From Pseudomonas indica NBRC 103045 (lineage in GTDB: Bacteria > Pseudomonadota > Gammaproteobacteria > Pseudomonadales > Pseudomonadaceae): a stretch of DNA of 64,000 nucleotides. The DNA lies in NCBI RefSeq assembly GCF_002091635.1, contig NZ_BDAC01000006.1, positions 1-64,000 of the forward strand. Direction: 5' to 3'. The notes under the pieces were generated by a model. It worked only from the letters and a program-made list of their open reading frames with translations. It did not search any database and was not told where the DNA came from. Both the position numbers and the translations under genes were made by a program. Every line of letters begins with the position of its first letter. Position 1 is the stretch's first letter. Below are positions 54,283-64,000 of the stretch, in pieces.

Positions 54283-55443
54283 ATGAACATCACCAGCTTT
54301 GCCCAACGCATCACCTTGTCGCTTCTGCTGCTCACCGGCGCCTCCGCCTGGGCCGCCGAACCGGTGATCCCGGCACCGCCGCAACTGGCCGCCAAGTCGT
54401 ATGTGTTGATGGATGCCGCCAGCGGTAACGTGCTGATCGAGAACAACGCCGACGAGCGCTTGCCGCCGGCCAGCCTGACCAAGCTGATGACCGCCTACCT
54501 GGCGACCCTGGACATCAACCGGGGCCAGATCAAGGAAACCGACATGGTCCGCGTCAGCGAGAAGGCCTGGCGGATGGGCGGCTCGAAGATGTTCATCGAA
54601 GTGGGCAAGGAAGTGTCGGTCAACGACCTGCTGCACGGCATCATCATCCAGTCCGGCAACGACGCCAGCGTCGCCCTGGCCGAGCACATCGCCGGCAGCG
54701 AAGACGCCTTCGCCGACATGATGAACGCCACCGCCGAGCGCCTCGGCATGCGCAACAGCCACTTCATGAATGCCACCGGCTGGCCGGACCCGGATCACTA
54801 TTCCTCGGCCCACGACATGGCGCTGCTGGCCCGCGCGATCGTTTACGAAGATCCGCAGCACTACGCCATCTACGCACAGAAAGAATTCTTCTGGAACGGC
54901 ATCAAGCAGCCCAACCGCAACCTGCTGCTGTGGCGCGACAAGACCGTGGACGGCCTGAAGACCGGCCACACCGAGGAAGCCGGCTACTGCCTGGTATCCT
55001 CCGCCGTGCGCGACGGCATGCGCCTGATCGCCGTGGTCTTCGGCACTGCCAGCGAGCAGGCCCGTGCCGCCGAGACCCAGAAGCTGCTGACCTACGGTTT
55101 CCGTTTCTTCGAAACCCAGACCTTCTACCAGAAGGGTGCCGAACTGGCCCAGGCCCAGGTCTGGAAGGGCAGCGCGCGCCAGGTCAAGGCGGGCCTGAAC
55201 CAGGACCTGACCCTGACCCTGCCGAAGGGACAACTGAAGAAGCTGGCCGCCAGCATGACCCTCGAACCGCAACTGGTCGCGCCGATCCAGAAGGGCGACG
55301 TGATCGGCAAGGTGGAGGTCAAGCTGGGCGACGAGGTGGTGCACAGCGCGGATCTGGTTGCGCTGGAAGGCGTGGAGGAAGGTGGTTTCTTCCGTCGTCT
55401 GTGGGATAGCATCCGCCTGTTCTTCTACGGATTGTTCAATTGA
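54283..55443 (+). CDS. dacC: D-alanyl-D-alanine carboxypeptidase (PBP5/6 type)
   Basis: This 386-residue exported carboxypeptidase trims the terminal D-Ala of peptidoglycan stem peptides. Signal peptide [14 protein letters not shown]; SxxK in [15 protein letters not shown], SxN in [15 protein letters not shown] and KTG in [15 protein letters not shown]. The C-terminus [15 protein letters not shown] is an amphipathic anchor, as in PBP5. It is called dacC in PAO1 and dacA in many other genomes. Start at 54283 gives the proper signal peptide. Confidence 0.94.
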   Translation: MNITSFAQRITLSLLLLTGASAWAAEPVIPAPPQLAAKSYVLMDAASGNVLIENNADERLPPASLTKLMTAYLATLDINRGQIKETDMVRVSEKAWRMGGSKMFIEVGKEVSVNDLLHGIIIQSGNDASVALAEHIAGSEDAFADMMNATAERLGMRNSHFMNATGWPDPDHYSSAHDMALLARAIVYEDPQHYAIYAQKEFFWNGIKQPNRNLLLWRDKTVDGLKTGHTEEAGYCLVSSAVRDGMRLIAVVFGTASEQARAAETQKLLTYGFRFFETQTFYQKGAELAQAQVWKGSARQVKAGLNQDLTLTLPKGQLKKLAASMTLEPQLVAPIQKGDVIGKVEVKLGDEVVHSADLVALEGVEEGGFFRRLWDSIRLFFYGLFN

Positions 55444-55507
55444 TTTGCCCTGGGGTGCTCCCTGCCCGGGCGCACCCCTTTGGACGGGCCAGAGGCCCGC
55501 TGACGCC

Positions 55508-55786
55508 ATGACCGATACCGATGTACAAGCCCCGAAAATCGACTTCCCCTGCGAGCGCTATCCGATCAAGGTGATCGGCGACGCCGGCGAAGGCTTCGCC
55601 GACCTGGTGATCGAAGTCATCCAGCGCCACGCTCCCGATCTCGACGCATCGAGCCTGGTGGTGCGCGACAGCCGCAACGGGCGTTTCCTCTCCGTGCAGG
55701 TGCTGATCACCGCCACCGGCCTGGAGCAGTTGCAGGCGATCCATATCGACCTCCGCGCCACTGGCCGCGTGCACATGGTGTTGTAA
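55508..55786 (+). CDS. DUF493 (YbeD-like) protein
   Basis: This 92-residue ACT-like small protein has [20 protein letters not shown] and [20 protein letters not shown], as in E. coli YbeD. It is usually next to lipB and thought to regulate lipoate or related metabolism without firm proof. The lipB start follows its stop without any gap. Confidence 0.92.
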   Translation: MTDTDVQAPKIDFPCERYPIKVIGDAGEGFADLVIEVIQRHAPDLDASSLVVRDSRNGRFLSVQVLITATGLEQLQAIHIDLRATGRVHMVL

Positions 55787-56410
55787 GTGGCGGCAGCTGA
55801 ACTCGTCGTACGCCATCTTGGGGTGGTGGACTATCTGCCGACCCTGGAATCGATGCGTCGGCTGACTGCCGAGCGCAACGAACTGACGCCCGACGAAATC
55901 TGGCTGCTGCAGCATCCCCGGGTGTTTACCCAGGGGCAGGCCGGCAAGTCCGAGCATCTGTTGGCGCCGGGCGACATTCCAGTGATCCAGGTCGATCGCG
56001 GCGGGCAGGTTACCTACCACGGCCCGGGCCAGCTGGTGGCCTATCTGATGCTGGATCTGCGCCGTCTGAATCTGGGCGTGCGCGAGTTGGTGACGGCGAT
56101 GGAAGAGAGCTTGGTGGATGTGCTGGCCAGCTATTCCGTGGAGGCGGCGCCAAAGGCCGATGCGCCTGGCGTGTATGTCAACGGCGACAAGATCGCTTCG
56201 CTGGGGCTACGGGTCAGCCGGGGCTGCTCGTTCCACGGGCTGGCGCTCAATGTGGATATGGACATGACGCCCTTCCTGCGCATCAACCCCTGCGGCTATG
56301 CCGGGCTGAAAATGGTGCAACTGAGGGACCTGCTCGATACGCCGCCAGCGATCGAGGAGGTGGCGCAGCGTCTCGAGCAGGTGCTGCGCCAGCGGCTGGG
56401 GTACGTCTGA
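55787..56410 (+). CDS. lipB: Lipoyl(octanoyl) transferase
   Basis: LipB moves octanoate from acyl carrier protein to the lipoyl domains of 2-oxoacid dehydrogenases. The 207-residue product has [20 protein letters not shown] with its His and the catalytic Cys in [18 protein letters not shown] at 55787 directly follows the DUF493 stop. Confidence 0.95.
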   Translation: MAAAELVVRHLGVVDYLPTLESMRRLTAERNELTPDEIWLLQHPRVFTQGQAGKSEHLLAPGDIPVIQVDRGGQVTYHGPGQLVAYLMLDLRRLNLGVRELVTAMEESLVDVLASYSVEAAPKADAPGVYVNGDKIASLGLRVSRGCSFHGLALNVDMDMTPFLRINPCGYAGLKMVQLRDLLDTPPAIEEVAQRLEQVLRQRLGYV

Positions 56411-56424
56411 GGCGTTCGCTTCGT

Positions 56425-56465
56425 TAATCCAGGCTAGGTCACCGGGGTGGCCATAGCCTGGATTA
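56425..56465. terminator. Long hairpin between convergent lipB and lipA
   Basis: TAATCCAGGCTA (56425-56436) and TAGCCTGGATTA (56454-56465) are perfect reverse complements of 12 bp, and the inner bases GGTCACC/GTGGCC extend the stem. It lies exactly between the ends of two convergent genes and can serve both as a bidirectional stop, although it has no T run. Confidence 0.6.
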
Positions 56466-56489
56466 GCCAACGGCGTGATTCGGAGAGCG

Positions 56490-57542
56490 TCAGTTCAGGT
56501 TCAGCGTCGGGATGAGGCTGGTATCGACTTCCTGACCGGGCACCGGAGCCGGTGCCGCCAGGCCCAGGTTGTTCTTCTCGAATACTCGGTCGGCGCGGTA
56601 GCTGGAACGCACCAGCGGGCCGGCGGCGACTTCCATGAAGCCCTTCTGCAGGCCGATGTCGCGGAAACGGTTGAACTCCTCGGGGCTGACCCAGCGCTTG
56701 ACCGGCAGGTGGTTGCGCGTCGGCTGCAGGTACTGGCCGAGGGTGAGGATGTCCACGCCGATGGCGCGCAGGTCATCCATGGTCGCGATGACTTCCTCGT
56801 CGGTTTCGCCCAGGCCCAGCATCAGGCTGGTCTTGGTCAGCACGTCCGGGCGGTGACGCTTGGCATGCGCCAACACGTTCAGAGTCTTCTCGTAGCCGGC
56901 GCGCGGATCGCGCACCTCATGGGTCAGGCGTTCGACCGTCTCGACGTTCTGTGCGAACACTTCCAGGCCGGAATCCACTACCCGTTCGATGGCCGACAGG
57001 TTGCCGTTGAAATCCGGGGTCAGGGCCTCCACCACCACTTGCGGGGTGCGCTCCTTGATGGCGCGCACGCAGGCGGCGTAATGGCTGGCGCCACCATCTT
57101 CCAGATCGTCTCGATCCACCGAGGTCAGCACGATGTAGCGCAGCGCCATCAGCTCGACCGACTCGGCGGTGTTCTGCGGTTCTTCCTTGTCCAGCCAGCC
57201 GTTCGGGTTGCCGGTATCCACCGCGCAGAAGCGACAGGCGCGTGTGCACACCGAGCCCATCAGCATGATCGTGGCGGTACCGTTGGACCAGCACTCGCCC
57301 ATGTTCGGGCAATGCGACTCCTGGCACACCGTGCTCAGGCGGTGCTCGCCGACGTTGCGCTTGACCGCTTCGAAGCGGCTGCCACCAGGCGCCTTGACCC
57401 GCAGCCACTTGGGCTTGGGCTCGAAGACCTGGGGTTCGGCAGAGGAGCGGCGCTTCTGGCCGTCCTTGATCGCGACGATGCCCTGAGCGGTGCGGAACTT
57501 GTCGCCGCTGGCAACGGGTTTGGACGGGGTTGTATCGGACAT
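56490..57542 (-). CDS. lipA: Lipoyl synthase (radical SAM)
   Basis: LipA inserts two sulfur atoms into the bound octanoyl group. The 350-residue product has the auxiliary-cluster cysteines in [12 protein letters not shown], the radical SAM motif [31 protein letters not shown], and the closing [13 protein letters not shown]. It runs opposite to lipB, unlike the co-directional arrangement known in E. coli, and has a long N-terminal extension of about 40 residues. Confidence 0.95.
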   Translation of the reverse strand: MSDTTPSKPVASGDKFRTAQGIVAIKDGQKRRSSAEPQVFEPKPKWLRVKAPGGSRFEAVKRNVGEHRLSTVCQESHCPNMGECWSNGTATIMLMGSVCTRACRFCAVDTGNPNGWLDKEEPQNTAESVELMALRYIVLTSVDRDDLEDGGASHYAACVRAIKERTPQVVVEALTPDFNGNLSAIERVVDSGLEVFAQNVETVERLTHEVRDPRAGYEKTLNVLAHAKRHRPDVLTKTSLMLGLGETDEEVIATMDDLRAIGVDILTLGQYLQPTRNHLPVKRWVSPEEFNRFRDIGLQKGFMEVAAGPLVRSSYRADRVFEKNNLGLAAPAPVPGQEVDTSLIPTLNLN

Positions 57543-57685
57543 CGGGAATCTGGACTCCGTGTAGAGGCTCCATAGGCTGGTGGCTTGTGGCCGCCGCGCA
57601 GTCTATCACAGAAGGTATTCGCACAAGCTGGCAGCCGCCCGCTGGCCGGTGTGCAGTGGTGCGCCTGGCTTCGATCTTCCCCGCC

Positions 57686-58369
57686 TCAGAATTCCAACTT
57701 GTACCCCACCCCATAGATCGAATGGATCAGGCTCTGCTCCGGGTCGATCTGCTCCAGCTTGCGCCGCAGGTTCTTGACGTGACTGTCCACCGTGCGGTCG
57801 GTGACCACCCGGTGGTCGTCGTAGAGGCGATCCAGCAGCTGGTCGCGGGAAAACACCCGCCCAGGGGAAGCTGCCAGGCAACTCAGCAGGCGGAACTCCA
57901 CGGGCGTCAGGTCCAGCTCGATGCCCTTGAAGCTCGCCTTGTAGGTGCTTTCGTCCAGGCTCAGCCCTTGTTCCGTCCGGACGGTCAGTGGGCGCCGGCG
58001 CAGGATCGCACGGGCGCGGGCCACCACTTCGCGGGGGCTGAACGGCTTGCAGATGTAGTCGTCGGCGCCGAGGTCGAGGCCGAGCAGGCGGTCGATCTCC
58101 TCGACCCGGGCGGTGACCATGATGATCGGCACGTCGCTGAACGTGCGCAGTTCCCGGCACACCTCCAGGCCATCGCGGCCCGGCAGCATCAGGTCGAGGA
58201 GAATCAGGTCCGGCTCCTGTGCGCGGACCGCGGGCACGACCTTCAAGCCATTGTCCAGGCAGGCGACGTCATGACCCGCCGCCTGCAGGTAGTCGCGCAG
58301 CAGGGCGGCCAGCTTGGGTTCGTCCTCCACCACCAGGATGCGGGCGGACGCCGGGGCATCGTTGAGCAT
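57686..58369 (-). CDS. OmpR-family response regulator (BaeR/CpxR-like)
   Basis: This 227-residue regulator has a receiver domain, [20 protein letters not shown], with phospho-Asp in [17 protein letters not shown] and Lys in [10 protein letters not shown]. The winged-helix output has [20 protein letters not shown] and [20 protein letters not shown]. It is translated with the kinase gene immediately upstream, 1 bp apart. Its likely target is the divergent RND efflux operon, as BaeR controls mdtABC in E. coli. Confidence 0.92.
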   Translation of the reverse strand: MLNDAPASARILVVEDEPKLAALLRDYLQAAGHDVACLDNGLKVVPAVRAQEPDLILLDLMLPGRDGLEVCRELRTFSDVPIIMVTARVEEIDRLLGLDLGADDYICKPFSPREVVARARAILRRRPLTVRTEQGLSLDESTYKASFKGIELDLTPVEFRLLSCLAASPGRVFSRDQLLDRLYDDHRVVTDRTVDSHVKNLRRKLEQIDPEQSLIHSIYGVGYKLEF

Positions 58370-58370
58370 G

Positions 58371-59765
58371 TCACTGTCCTCCCTTCGGCAGACGGATGTT
58401 CAGCCAAAGCCCGCCGAGGGGAGAGGGGCGCGCTTCGATGGTGCCGCCATGGGCCTCGACGATGCTGTGACAGATCGCCAGGCCGAGCCCCGACCCGCCA
58501 CTGGCACGGCTGCGCGATCCCTCGCCGCGGTAGAAGCGTTCGAACAGCCGCGGCAGGTGTCGTTCGTCCACGCCGGGCGCCGAATCGAGGAAATCGATGC
58601 TCACCGCATCGTCCTCGACCTGGACGGCGACTCGCAGGCAGCCGCCGGCATGGGTGTAGCGCATGGTGTTCTCCAGCAGGTTGCTGAACAACTGCTGCAA
58701 GCGCCCGGCATCGGCGAGCACCGGCACGGGCTGCGCGGGGAGTTGCAGCTCCAGGGCCAGGCCGTGTTCGGCGCAACGATCGCGGTAGATGCCGAGGACG
58801 ATGCGCAGTTGCTCGACGATGTCCAGCTCGCTCTTGCGATAGGTCAGCGCGCCGACGTCCGCCAGCGACAGTTCGTAGAGATCGTCCACCAGCTTGCTCA
58901 ACATGCCGACCTCCGCCTGTAGCGAGCGAAGCGATTCGCCGTCGAGCTTGCGCACGCCATCCTCGATGGCCTCGAGTTCGCCGCGCAGGATCGCCAGCGG
59001 TGTGCGCAGCTCATGGGAGACATCGGCCATGAAGGCCCGGCGCATTTGCTCGTTGCGCTCCAGGGTGTGGGCGAGCTGGTTGAAGTCGCGGGCCAGTTGG
59101 CCGACTTCATCCTGGGAGTCGACACTCACCCGCTCGGTGTATTCGCCCGCGGCCAGACGATGGGTGGCGGCAGCCACCTGCTTGACCGGCGCCAGCAGTC
59201 GTCGCGCCACCCACCAGGCGATCAGCGCCGCCAGCAGCAGGGCGATCAGCCCGACGACCAGGCTGGCCCGCAACTGGTTGTGCAAGAAGCGTTGGCCGCC
59301 GACCTCGATGACGCTTTGGAAGGGCGTCATGGCCAGCCAGCCGACGGTCCGCCCGTCGACCACGATCGGCCGGCGCACCGCGTCCCGCCCCACTTCGATG
59401 AAGCTCATCACCGGTTCGCCGCGCTCGTCCAGCAGGGAGATGCGCAGCATGGCCCCGGTCAGGTCGGAAACCGGCGCGAGCCGGGGCGTGGACATGTCGC
59501 CGGGGCGGAACGGGTCGTTTTCCGGCCGGGTCATTTCGAACCAGACGCGGGGCTGGTTGCGAACGAATTCCCAGTTGCCGTGCTGCCGGTAGCCTTCGCT
59601 GACCTGTGTCTGCATGGCGTCCATACGCTGCACGGCCAGTTCGTTGACATAGCCGAGGAAGCCGCGGACGAAGCTCCAGCCGTCGGCCGCACCCATGGCC
59701 AGGGTGACACACAGGGCGGTGGAGAGCACGGCGAGGAATAGTTTGGTGGAAATGCTGATTTTCAT
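58371..59765 (-). CDS. Membrane sensor histidine kinase (BaeS-like)
   Basis: This 464-residue kinase has a first membrane segment [17 protein letters not shown], a periplasmic sensor region to about residue 170 and a second segment [25 protein letters not shown] domain follows, then the phospho-His in [20 protein letters not shown]. The ATPase domain has [20 protein letters not shown] and [22 protein letters not shown] at 59765 begins [20 protein letters not shown], as in BaeS; the frame runs on upstream without protein sense. It diverges from the efflux genes across a gap of 168 bp. Confidence 0.92.
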   Translation of the reverse strand: MKISISTKLFLAVLSTALCVTLAMGAADGWSFVRGFLGYVNELAVQRMDAMQTQVSEGYRQHGNWEFVRNQPRVWFEMTRPENDPFRPGDMSTPRLAPVSDLTGAMLRISLLDERGEPVMSFIEVGRDAVRRPIVVDGRTVGWLAMTPFQSVIEVGGQRFLHNQLRASLVVGLIALLLAALIAWWVARRLLAPVKQVAAATHRLAAGEYTERVSVDSQDEVGQLARDFNQLAHTLERNEQMRRAFMADVSHELRTPLAILRGELEAIEDGVRKLDGESLRSLQAEVGMLSKLVDDLYELSLADVGALTYRKSELDIVEQLRIVLGIYRDRCAEHGLALELQLPAQPVPVLADAGRLQQLFSNLLENTMRYTHAGGCLRVAVQVEDDAVSIDFLDSAPGVDERHLPRLFERFYRGEGSRSRASGGSGLGLAICHSIVEAHGGTIEARPSPLGGLWLNIRLPKGGQ

Positions 59766-59933
59766 GGATTCAGGCGTGCGTCGAGGAGCCGTCATTAAGG
59801 CCGTCCTCGGTGCCGGTTTCAAGGCGGGACGGGGCCCGGCGGGGCAATCTCCAATTTTTCTCCACATTTGCCGCTCAGCATCGCTGGCCATCAGAGACGA
59901 GAACGCACCGGCGCCTGCCGGTTGGAGAAACCG

Positions 59934-61115
59934 ATGCCCACAATACTCAACAGATTCCTGGTCAACCTGGCCCCGCTCATTGCCCTCTCGGCGGTGCTGG
60001 CCGGTTGCTCGCCGGCAGGTGAGATGCCGGCGCCCCCGCCGCCCGAAGTGGGTGTGATCACCCTGACCCCGCAATCGCAGACGCTTACCAGCGAGCTGCC
60101 GGGGCGTACACGGGCCTGGATGGTGGCGGAGATTCGTCCGCAGGTCGGCGGTATCGTGAAGCAGCGGCTGTTCACCGAGGGCGCCGAGGTCAAGGCGGGG
60201 GATGCGCTGTACCAGCTCGACCCGGCGACCTACCAGGCGGCTTATGCCGAGGCCAGGGCCAATGCCGCCAAGGCCGAAGCGACCCTGGTGTCGGCGCGGC
60301 TGAAGGCGAAGCGTTACGCCGAGCTGGCAAAGATCGATGCGGTCAGCCAGCAGGACAACGAAGATGCCCAGGCCAGTCTGAAGACCGCCGAGGCCGACGT
60401 GAAATCGGCCCAGGCCAGCGTGGACAGCGCCCGCATCAACCTCGCCTACACCCGCATCGACGCGCCGATCTCCGGCCGCATCGAGACCTCCACGGTAACC
60501 CCCGGCGCGTTGGTGACCGCCAGCCAGGAAACCGCCTTGACTACCGTGCAGCAGATCGATCCGCTGTATGTCGACGTCACCCAGTCCAGCGCCGAAGTAC
60601 TGCGCCTCAAGCGCGAACTGGCCGAGGGCAAGCTGAAGAGCGCCGGCAAGGACGAAGCGCGCATCACCCTGCTGCTGGAGGACGGCAGCCCGTACGCACA
60701 TGAAGGCCGCTTGCAGTTCGCCGGTGCCACGGTGTCGGAAAGCACCGGCAGTGTCACGCTGCGCGCCGTGGTACCGAACCCCGATGGCCTGTTGCTGCCG
60801 GGCATGTACGTTCGCGCGGTGCTGGAAGAAGCGGTGGACGATCAGGCCCTGCTGGTGCCGCAACGGGCGGTGACGCGCAGTGCCAGCGGTGCGGCCAGTG
60901 TCCTGCTGGTGGTCGACGGCAAGGTCGAGCAGCGCCTGGTAACGCTCGGTCGTAGCGTCGGCAACGACTGGTGGGTGACCGGCGGCTTGGCCGCCGGCGA
61001 CCAGGTGATCGTCGAGGGCGGGCAGAAGGCCAGGGTCGGTACTTCGGTCCGCAGCGTCGCCCTCGAACAACCGGCCGGCGCCAGCGACAGCCTGGCCACC
61101 CGCAGCGCGAACTGA
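59934..61115 (+). CDS. RND efflux periplasmic adaptor (membrane fusion) lipoprotein
   Basis: This 393-residue MexA/AcrA-type adaptor has a lipoprotein signal ([11 protein letters not shown]), [20 protein letters not shown], the hairpin domain with heptad-like Ala/Lys-rich helices (residues about 100-170), [20 protein letters not shown], and the beta-barrel [20 protein letters not shown]. It bridges the inner-membrane pump to an outer-membrane channel. It starts 10 bp before the pump gene; GGAG lies 8 bp before the ATG at 59934. Confidence 0.93.
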   Translation: MPTILNRFLVNLAPLIALSAVLAGCSPAGEMPAPPPPEVGVITLTPQSQTLTSELPGRTRAWMVAEIRPQVGGIVKQRLFTEGAEVKAGDALYQLDPATYQAAYAEARANAAKAEATLVSARLKAKRYAELAKIDAVSQQDNEDAQASLKTAEADVKSAQASVDSARINLAYTRIDAPISGRIETSTVTPGALVTASQETALTTVQQIDPLYVDVTQSSAEVLRLKRELAEGKLKSAGKDEARITLLLEDGSPYAHEGRLQFAGATVSESTGSVTLRAVVPNPDGLLLPGMYVRAVLEEAVDDQALLVPQRAVTRSASGAASVLLVVDGKVEQRLVTLGRSVGNDWWVTGGLAAGDQVIVEGGQKARVGTSVRSVALEQPAGASDSLATRSAN

Positions 61116-61125
61116 GGATCGGACG

Positions 61126-64000
61126 ATGCCACGTTTTTTCATCGATCGGCCGATCTTCGCCTGGGTCATTTCCATCGTCATCATGCTCGCCGGCACGCTG
61201 TCCATCAGCCAGTTGCCGCTGGAGCAGTACCCGGACATCGCCCCGCCCGAAGTACGCATTTCCGCCACCTATACCGGTGCCTCGGCCAAGACCATCGAGG
61301 ACTCGGTCACCCAGGTGATCGAGCAGCAGATGAAAGGGCTCGACGGCCTCACCTACATGTCCGCCTCCAGCAGTTCGGCGGGCACCGCCAGCATCAACCT
61401 GACCTTCAGCGCCGGCACCGACCCGGACGTGGCGCAGATGCAGGTGCAGAACAAACTGCAACAGGCCGAGTCGCGCCTGCCCCAGGCGGTGCAGAACCAG
61501 GGCATCACGGTGACCAAGGGCGGCTCCGACTTCCTGATGATCGTCGCCCTGCAGTCGGCCAACCCGTCGGTCACCAGCACCGATATCGGCGATTACATTT
61601 CCAGCAGCCTGCTCGATCAGGTCAGCCGCGTGGATGGCGTCGGCGAGGTACGGACCCTGGGCTCCGGCTACGCCATGCGCATCTGGCTCGACCCGGCCAG
61701 GCTGGAGCAGTACGCGCTGATGCCGTCGGACGTCAGCGCCGCCATCGAGGCACAGAACACCGAGGTCTCGGCCGGCCAGCTCGGCGCATTGCCGGCCAGG
61801 ACCGGACAGCAGTTGAACGCCACCATCAGTGCGCGCAGCAAGTTACAGAGCGAGGCGGACTTCCGCGAGATCGTGCTCAAGGCTGGCAGCGACGGCTCGC
61901 TGGTGCGGCTGGCGGACGTCGCCCGCGTCGAACTGGGCAGCGAAAGCTACGACGTGGTGACCTCGCTCAACGGCAAGCCCTCGGCGGCCATGGGTATCAC
62001 CCTGGCCACCGGCGCCAACGCGCTGGATACCGCCGAGGCGGTGAAAGCGAAGCTGGCCGAGCTGTCGGCCAACTTCCCGGCGGAAATGCAGTTGGAAACG
62101 GCGATCCCCTACGACACCACGCCGTTCGTCAGCCTGTCCATCGAGGAGGTGGTCAAGTCGCTGTTCGAGGCCATCGTCCTGGTGGTGGCGATCATGTACC
62201 TGTTCCTGCAGAACTGGCGCGCCACCCTGGTCCCGGCGATCACCGTGCCGGTGGTGCTGCTCGGCACCTTCGGCGTGCTGGCGGCGTTCGGTTACTCGAT
62301 CAACACCCTGACCATGTTCGGCATGGTCCTGGCCATCGGCCTGCTGGTGGACGACGCCATCGTGGTGGTGGAGAACGTCGAGCGGGTCATGAGCGAGGAG
62401 GGCCTGTCGCCCCGCGAGGCGACGCGCAAGTCCATGGGCGAGATCAGCGGCGCGCTGGTCGGCATCGCCCTGGTGCTCTCGGCGGTGTTCATTCCCATGG
62501 CTTTCTTCGGCGGCTCCACCGGGGTGATCTATCGGCAGTTCTCCATCACCGTCGTCAGCGCCATGCTGCTTTCGGTGCTGGTGGCCATGAGTCTCAGCCC
62601 GGCGCTCTGTGCCACCCTGCTCAAGCCCTCGGCCGAAGGCGGGCATGCGCCGAATCGGGGCTTCTTTGCCTGGTTCAACCGCACCTTCGAGCGTAATGCG
62701 GGGCTATACCAGGGCGGCGTCGGCAGCGTGCTGCGCCGTGGACCACGATTCCTGGCGCTGTACGCGATCATCCTGGTGGTAATGGCGGTGGGATACCTGC
62801 GCCTGCCCGGTTCCTTCCTCCCCGACGAGGACCAGGGGATGCTGATGGCGATGATCCAGTTGCCGGTGGGCGCCACCGATGCGCGCACCCAGGCGGCGAT
62901 GACGGAGTTCATCGACTACATCCGCGCACAGCCGGAGGTCGACTCCCTGGTCAGCATCACGGGCATGGGCATGGGCGGCAATGCACAGAATGCCGGCCGC
63001 GCCTTCATCAAGCTGAAGGACTGGAGTATGCGCGACGGCACCGAACATGCCGCGGCGGCCATCGCCCGGCGCGCCACCCTGGAACTTTCCAACCTGCGCG
63101 ATGCGAGCATCTTCGTCATGCAGCCGCCGGCGATCCGCGGCCTCGGCGACAGCTCCGGCTTCAACCTGCAACTCAAGGATGTCGGCGGCGTCGGGCATGA
63201 TGCCCTGGTCGCCGCCCGCGACCAATTCCTCGCCCTGGCGGCCAAGAGCGACAAGCTGGTGGGCGTGCGCAGCACCGGCCTGGACGACACCGCCGAATTC
63301 CGCGTGGCCATCGACGACCGCAAGACCGGTGCCTACAGCCTGGCCACCAGCGACATCAACACCACCCTCGGCACGGCCATGGGCGGCAGCTACGTCAACG
63401 ATTTCATCCACAACGGACGGGTGAAGAAGGTCTACGTGCAGGGCGATGCCGACGCGCGCATGCAGCCCGAGGACATTGGCCGCTGGTACGTGCGCAACAG
63501 CCTCGGCGAGATGGTGCCGTTCTCCGCCTTCGCCAGCACCGGCTGGACCTTCGGCTCGCCGCTGCTGGAACGCTACAACGGCAACGCCTCGCTGGAACTG
63601 GTCGGCGATCCGGCGGCCGGGGTCAGTTCGGGCGAAGCCATGGCCGAGGTCGAATCGCTGATCGCCCAGTTGCCGGCCGGTATCGGCTACGAATGGTCCG
63701 GGCAGTCCTATCAGGAGCGCCTGTCCGGCTCCCAGGCGCCGCTGCTCTATGGGGTGTCGATCCTGTTCGTCTTCCTTTGCCTGGCGGCGCTCTACGAGAG
63801 CTGGTCGATTCCCTTCGCGGTAATGCTGGTGGTGCCGCTCGGGGTCATCGGCGCGGTGCTGGCCACCCGTCTCGGCGGGTTGAGCAACGACGTCTATTTC
63901 CAAGTCGGGCTGCTCACCACGGTCGGCCTGGCGGCGAAGAACGCGATCCTCATCGTCGAGTTCGCCAAGCAGTTGCAGGAGCAGGGCCGCGACCTGATCG
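61126..64000 (+). CDS. RND-family multidrug efflux transporter, HAE1 type (3' end outside window)
   Basis: The frame is open from ATG 61126 to the window end, 958 codons, of the roughly 1040 expected. It starts [20 protein letters not shown]. The proton-relay Asp pair is in [20 protein letters not shown], the [20 protein letters not shown] segment follows, and the relay Lys is in [20 protein letters not shown] near the end. Porter-domain sequence such as [18 protein letters not shown] is also present. The pump probably exports drugs or other amphiphiles with proton entry, with the adaptor upstream. Whether an outer-membrane factor follows cannot be seen. Confidence 0.95.
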   Translation, partial: MPRFFIDRPIFAWVISIVIMLAGTLSISQLPLEQYPDIAPPEVRISATYTGASAKTIEDSVTQVIEQQMKGLDGLTYMSASSSSAGTASINLTFSAGTDPDVAQMQVQNKLQQAESRLPQAVQNQGITVTKGGSDFLMIVALQSANPSVTSTDIGDYISSSLLDQVSRVDGVGEVRTLGSGYAMRIWLDPARLEQYALMPSDVSAAIEAQNTEVSAGQLGALPARTGQQLNATISARSKLQSEADFREIVLKAGSDGSLVRLADVARVELGSESYDVVTSLNGKPSAAMGITLATGANALDTAEAVKAKLAELSANFPAEMQLETAIPYDTTPFVSLSIEEVVKSLFEAIVLVVAIMYLFLQNWRATLVPAITVPVVLLGTFGVLAAFGYSINTLTMFGMVLAIGLLVDDAIVVVENVERVMSEEGLSPREATRKSMGEISGALVGIALVLSAVFIPMAFFGGSTGVIYRQFSITVVSAMLLSVLVAMSLSPALCATLLKPSAEGGHAPNRGFFAWFNRTFERNAGLYQGGVGSVLRRGPRFLALYAIILVVMAVGYLRLPGSFLPDEDQGMLMAMIQLPVGATDARTQAAMTEFIDYIRAQPEVDSLVSITGMGMGGNAQNAGRAFIKLKDWSMRDGTEHAAAAIARRATLELSNLRDASIFVMQPPAIRGLGDSSGFNLQLKDVGGVGHDALVAARDQFLALAAKSDKLVGVRSTGLDDTAEFRVAIDDRKTGAYSLATSDINTTLGTAMGGSYVNDFIHNGRVKKVYVQGDADARMQPEDIGRWYVRNSLGEMVPFSAFASTGWTFGSPLLERYNGNASLELVGDPAAGVSSGEAMAEVESLIAQLPAGIGYEWSGQSYQERLSGSQAPLLYGVSILFVFLCLAALYESWSIPFAVMLVVPLGVIGAVLATRLGGLSNDVYFQVGLLTTVGLAAKNAILIVEFAKQLQEQGRDLI

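Noticed and set aside
59766..61268. Upstream extension of the BaeS-like kinase to 965 codons
   Set aside because: The added part is antisense to the efflux adaptor gene and is not protein-like; the kinase begins properly at 59765 before its first membrane segment.
1..64000. tRNA, rRNA or intact insertion sequence
   Set aside because: None recognised on reading either strand; short tRNA genes could still be missed without a covariance search.

Overview
The window is high-GC DNA from a gammaproteobacterium, almost certainly a Pseudomonas close to the P. aeruginosa / P. citronellolis / P. nitroreducens side of the genus. The basis is the cell-envelope block at 36.8-57.5 kb (NAD(P)-binding protein, MORN-repeat protein, MaoC, LrgA/LrgB, LON-domain protein, DedA-PAP2, AAG glycosylase, methyltransferase, hydrolase, proA, nadD, rsfS, rlmH, PBP2, rodA, sltB, rlpA, dacA/C, ybeD, lipB). 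Its order matches, from memory, the PA3996-PA4017 region of PAO1. The mpl-ubiX pair at 1.4-3.4 kb matches the PA4019-PA4020 end. These two conserved ends are separated here by about 33 kb of metabolic and accessory genes (3.75-36.8 kb).

Layout. 1-1.4 kb: an AT-rich tail of a horizontally acquired locus. It holds the C-terminus of a pesticin-like muramidase, probably a type VI or other antibacterial effector, followed by a secreted LprI-type lysozyme-inhibitor gene that fits as immunity gene, then a frameshifted IS30-family remnant. 1.4-4.1 kb: mpl, ubiX, a small lipoprotein and a VOC protein. 4.6-16.8 kb: a secreted NHL/beta-propeller protein; a minus-strand set of acyl-CoA ligase, permease, acyl-CoA dehydrogenase, thiolase and metallo-beta-lactamase hydrolase; and a divergent PAS histidine kinase with a FixJ-type regulator. 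16.8-17.3 kb: gene-free repeat DNA. 17.3-30.1 kb and 32.7-36.8 kb: a pentose/hexose catabolic locus.

How the sugar genes fit together (inference from families). AraFGH-type import brings in L-arabinose and probably D-galactose. An SDR dehydrogenase and an SMP-30 lactonase make arabonate or galactonate. The pentose branch goes through the IlvD/Edd dehydratase (33.98 kb), the GguC/AraD1 FAH-fold protein and an alpha-ketoglutarate-semialdehyde dehydrogenase to 2-oxoglutarate. The hexose branch goes through DgoD, DgoK and a KDPGal aldolase to pyruvate and glyceraldehyde-3-phosphate. A galactose mutarotase, a GntR/FCD regulator and two LysR regulators (one GbpR-like) complete it. The locus is interrupted at 30.1-32.7 kb by a structured leader with terminator/antiterminator geometry, a small 84-aa protein gene, a cluster of perfect palindromes and a frameshifted Fic gene.

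36.8-57.5 kb is the housekeeping envelope and lipoate block. Its notable members are a MORN-repeat lipoprotein with a C13-type caspase-like peptidase domain, an RlpA with an A10 tract between its two domains, and lipA facing lipB. 57.7-64 kb holds a BaeSR-like two-component pair divergent from an RND efflux operon whose pump gene runs off the window end.

I do not see a clearly new multi-gene system. The best candidates for new biology are the leader RNA plus small protein at 30.35-30.9 kb, the MORN-C13 lipoprotein, the effector/immunity tail and the single arabinose/galactose locus. No tRNA, rRNA, CRISPR array or intact mobile element was recognised.
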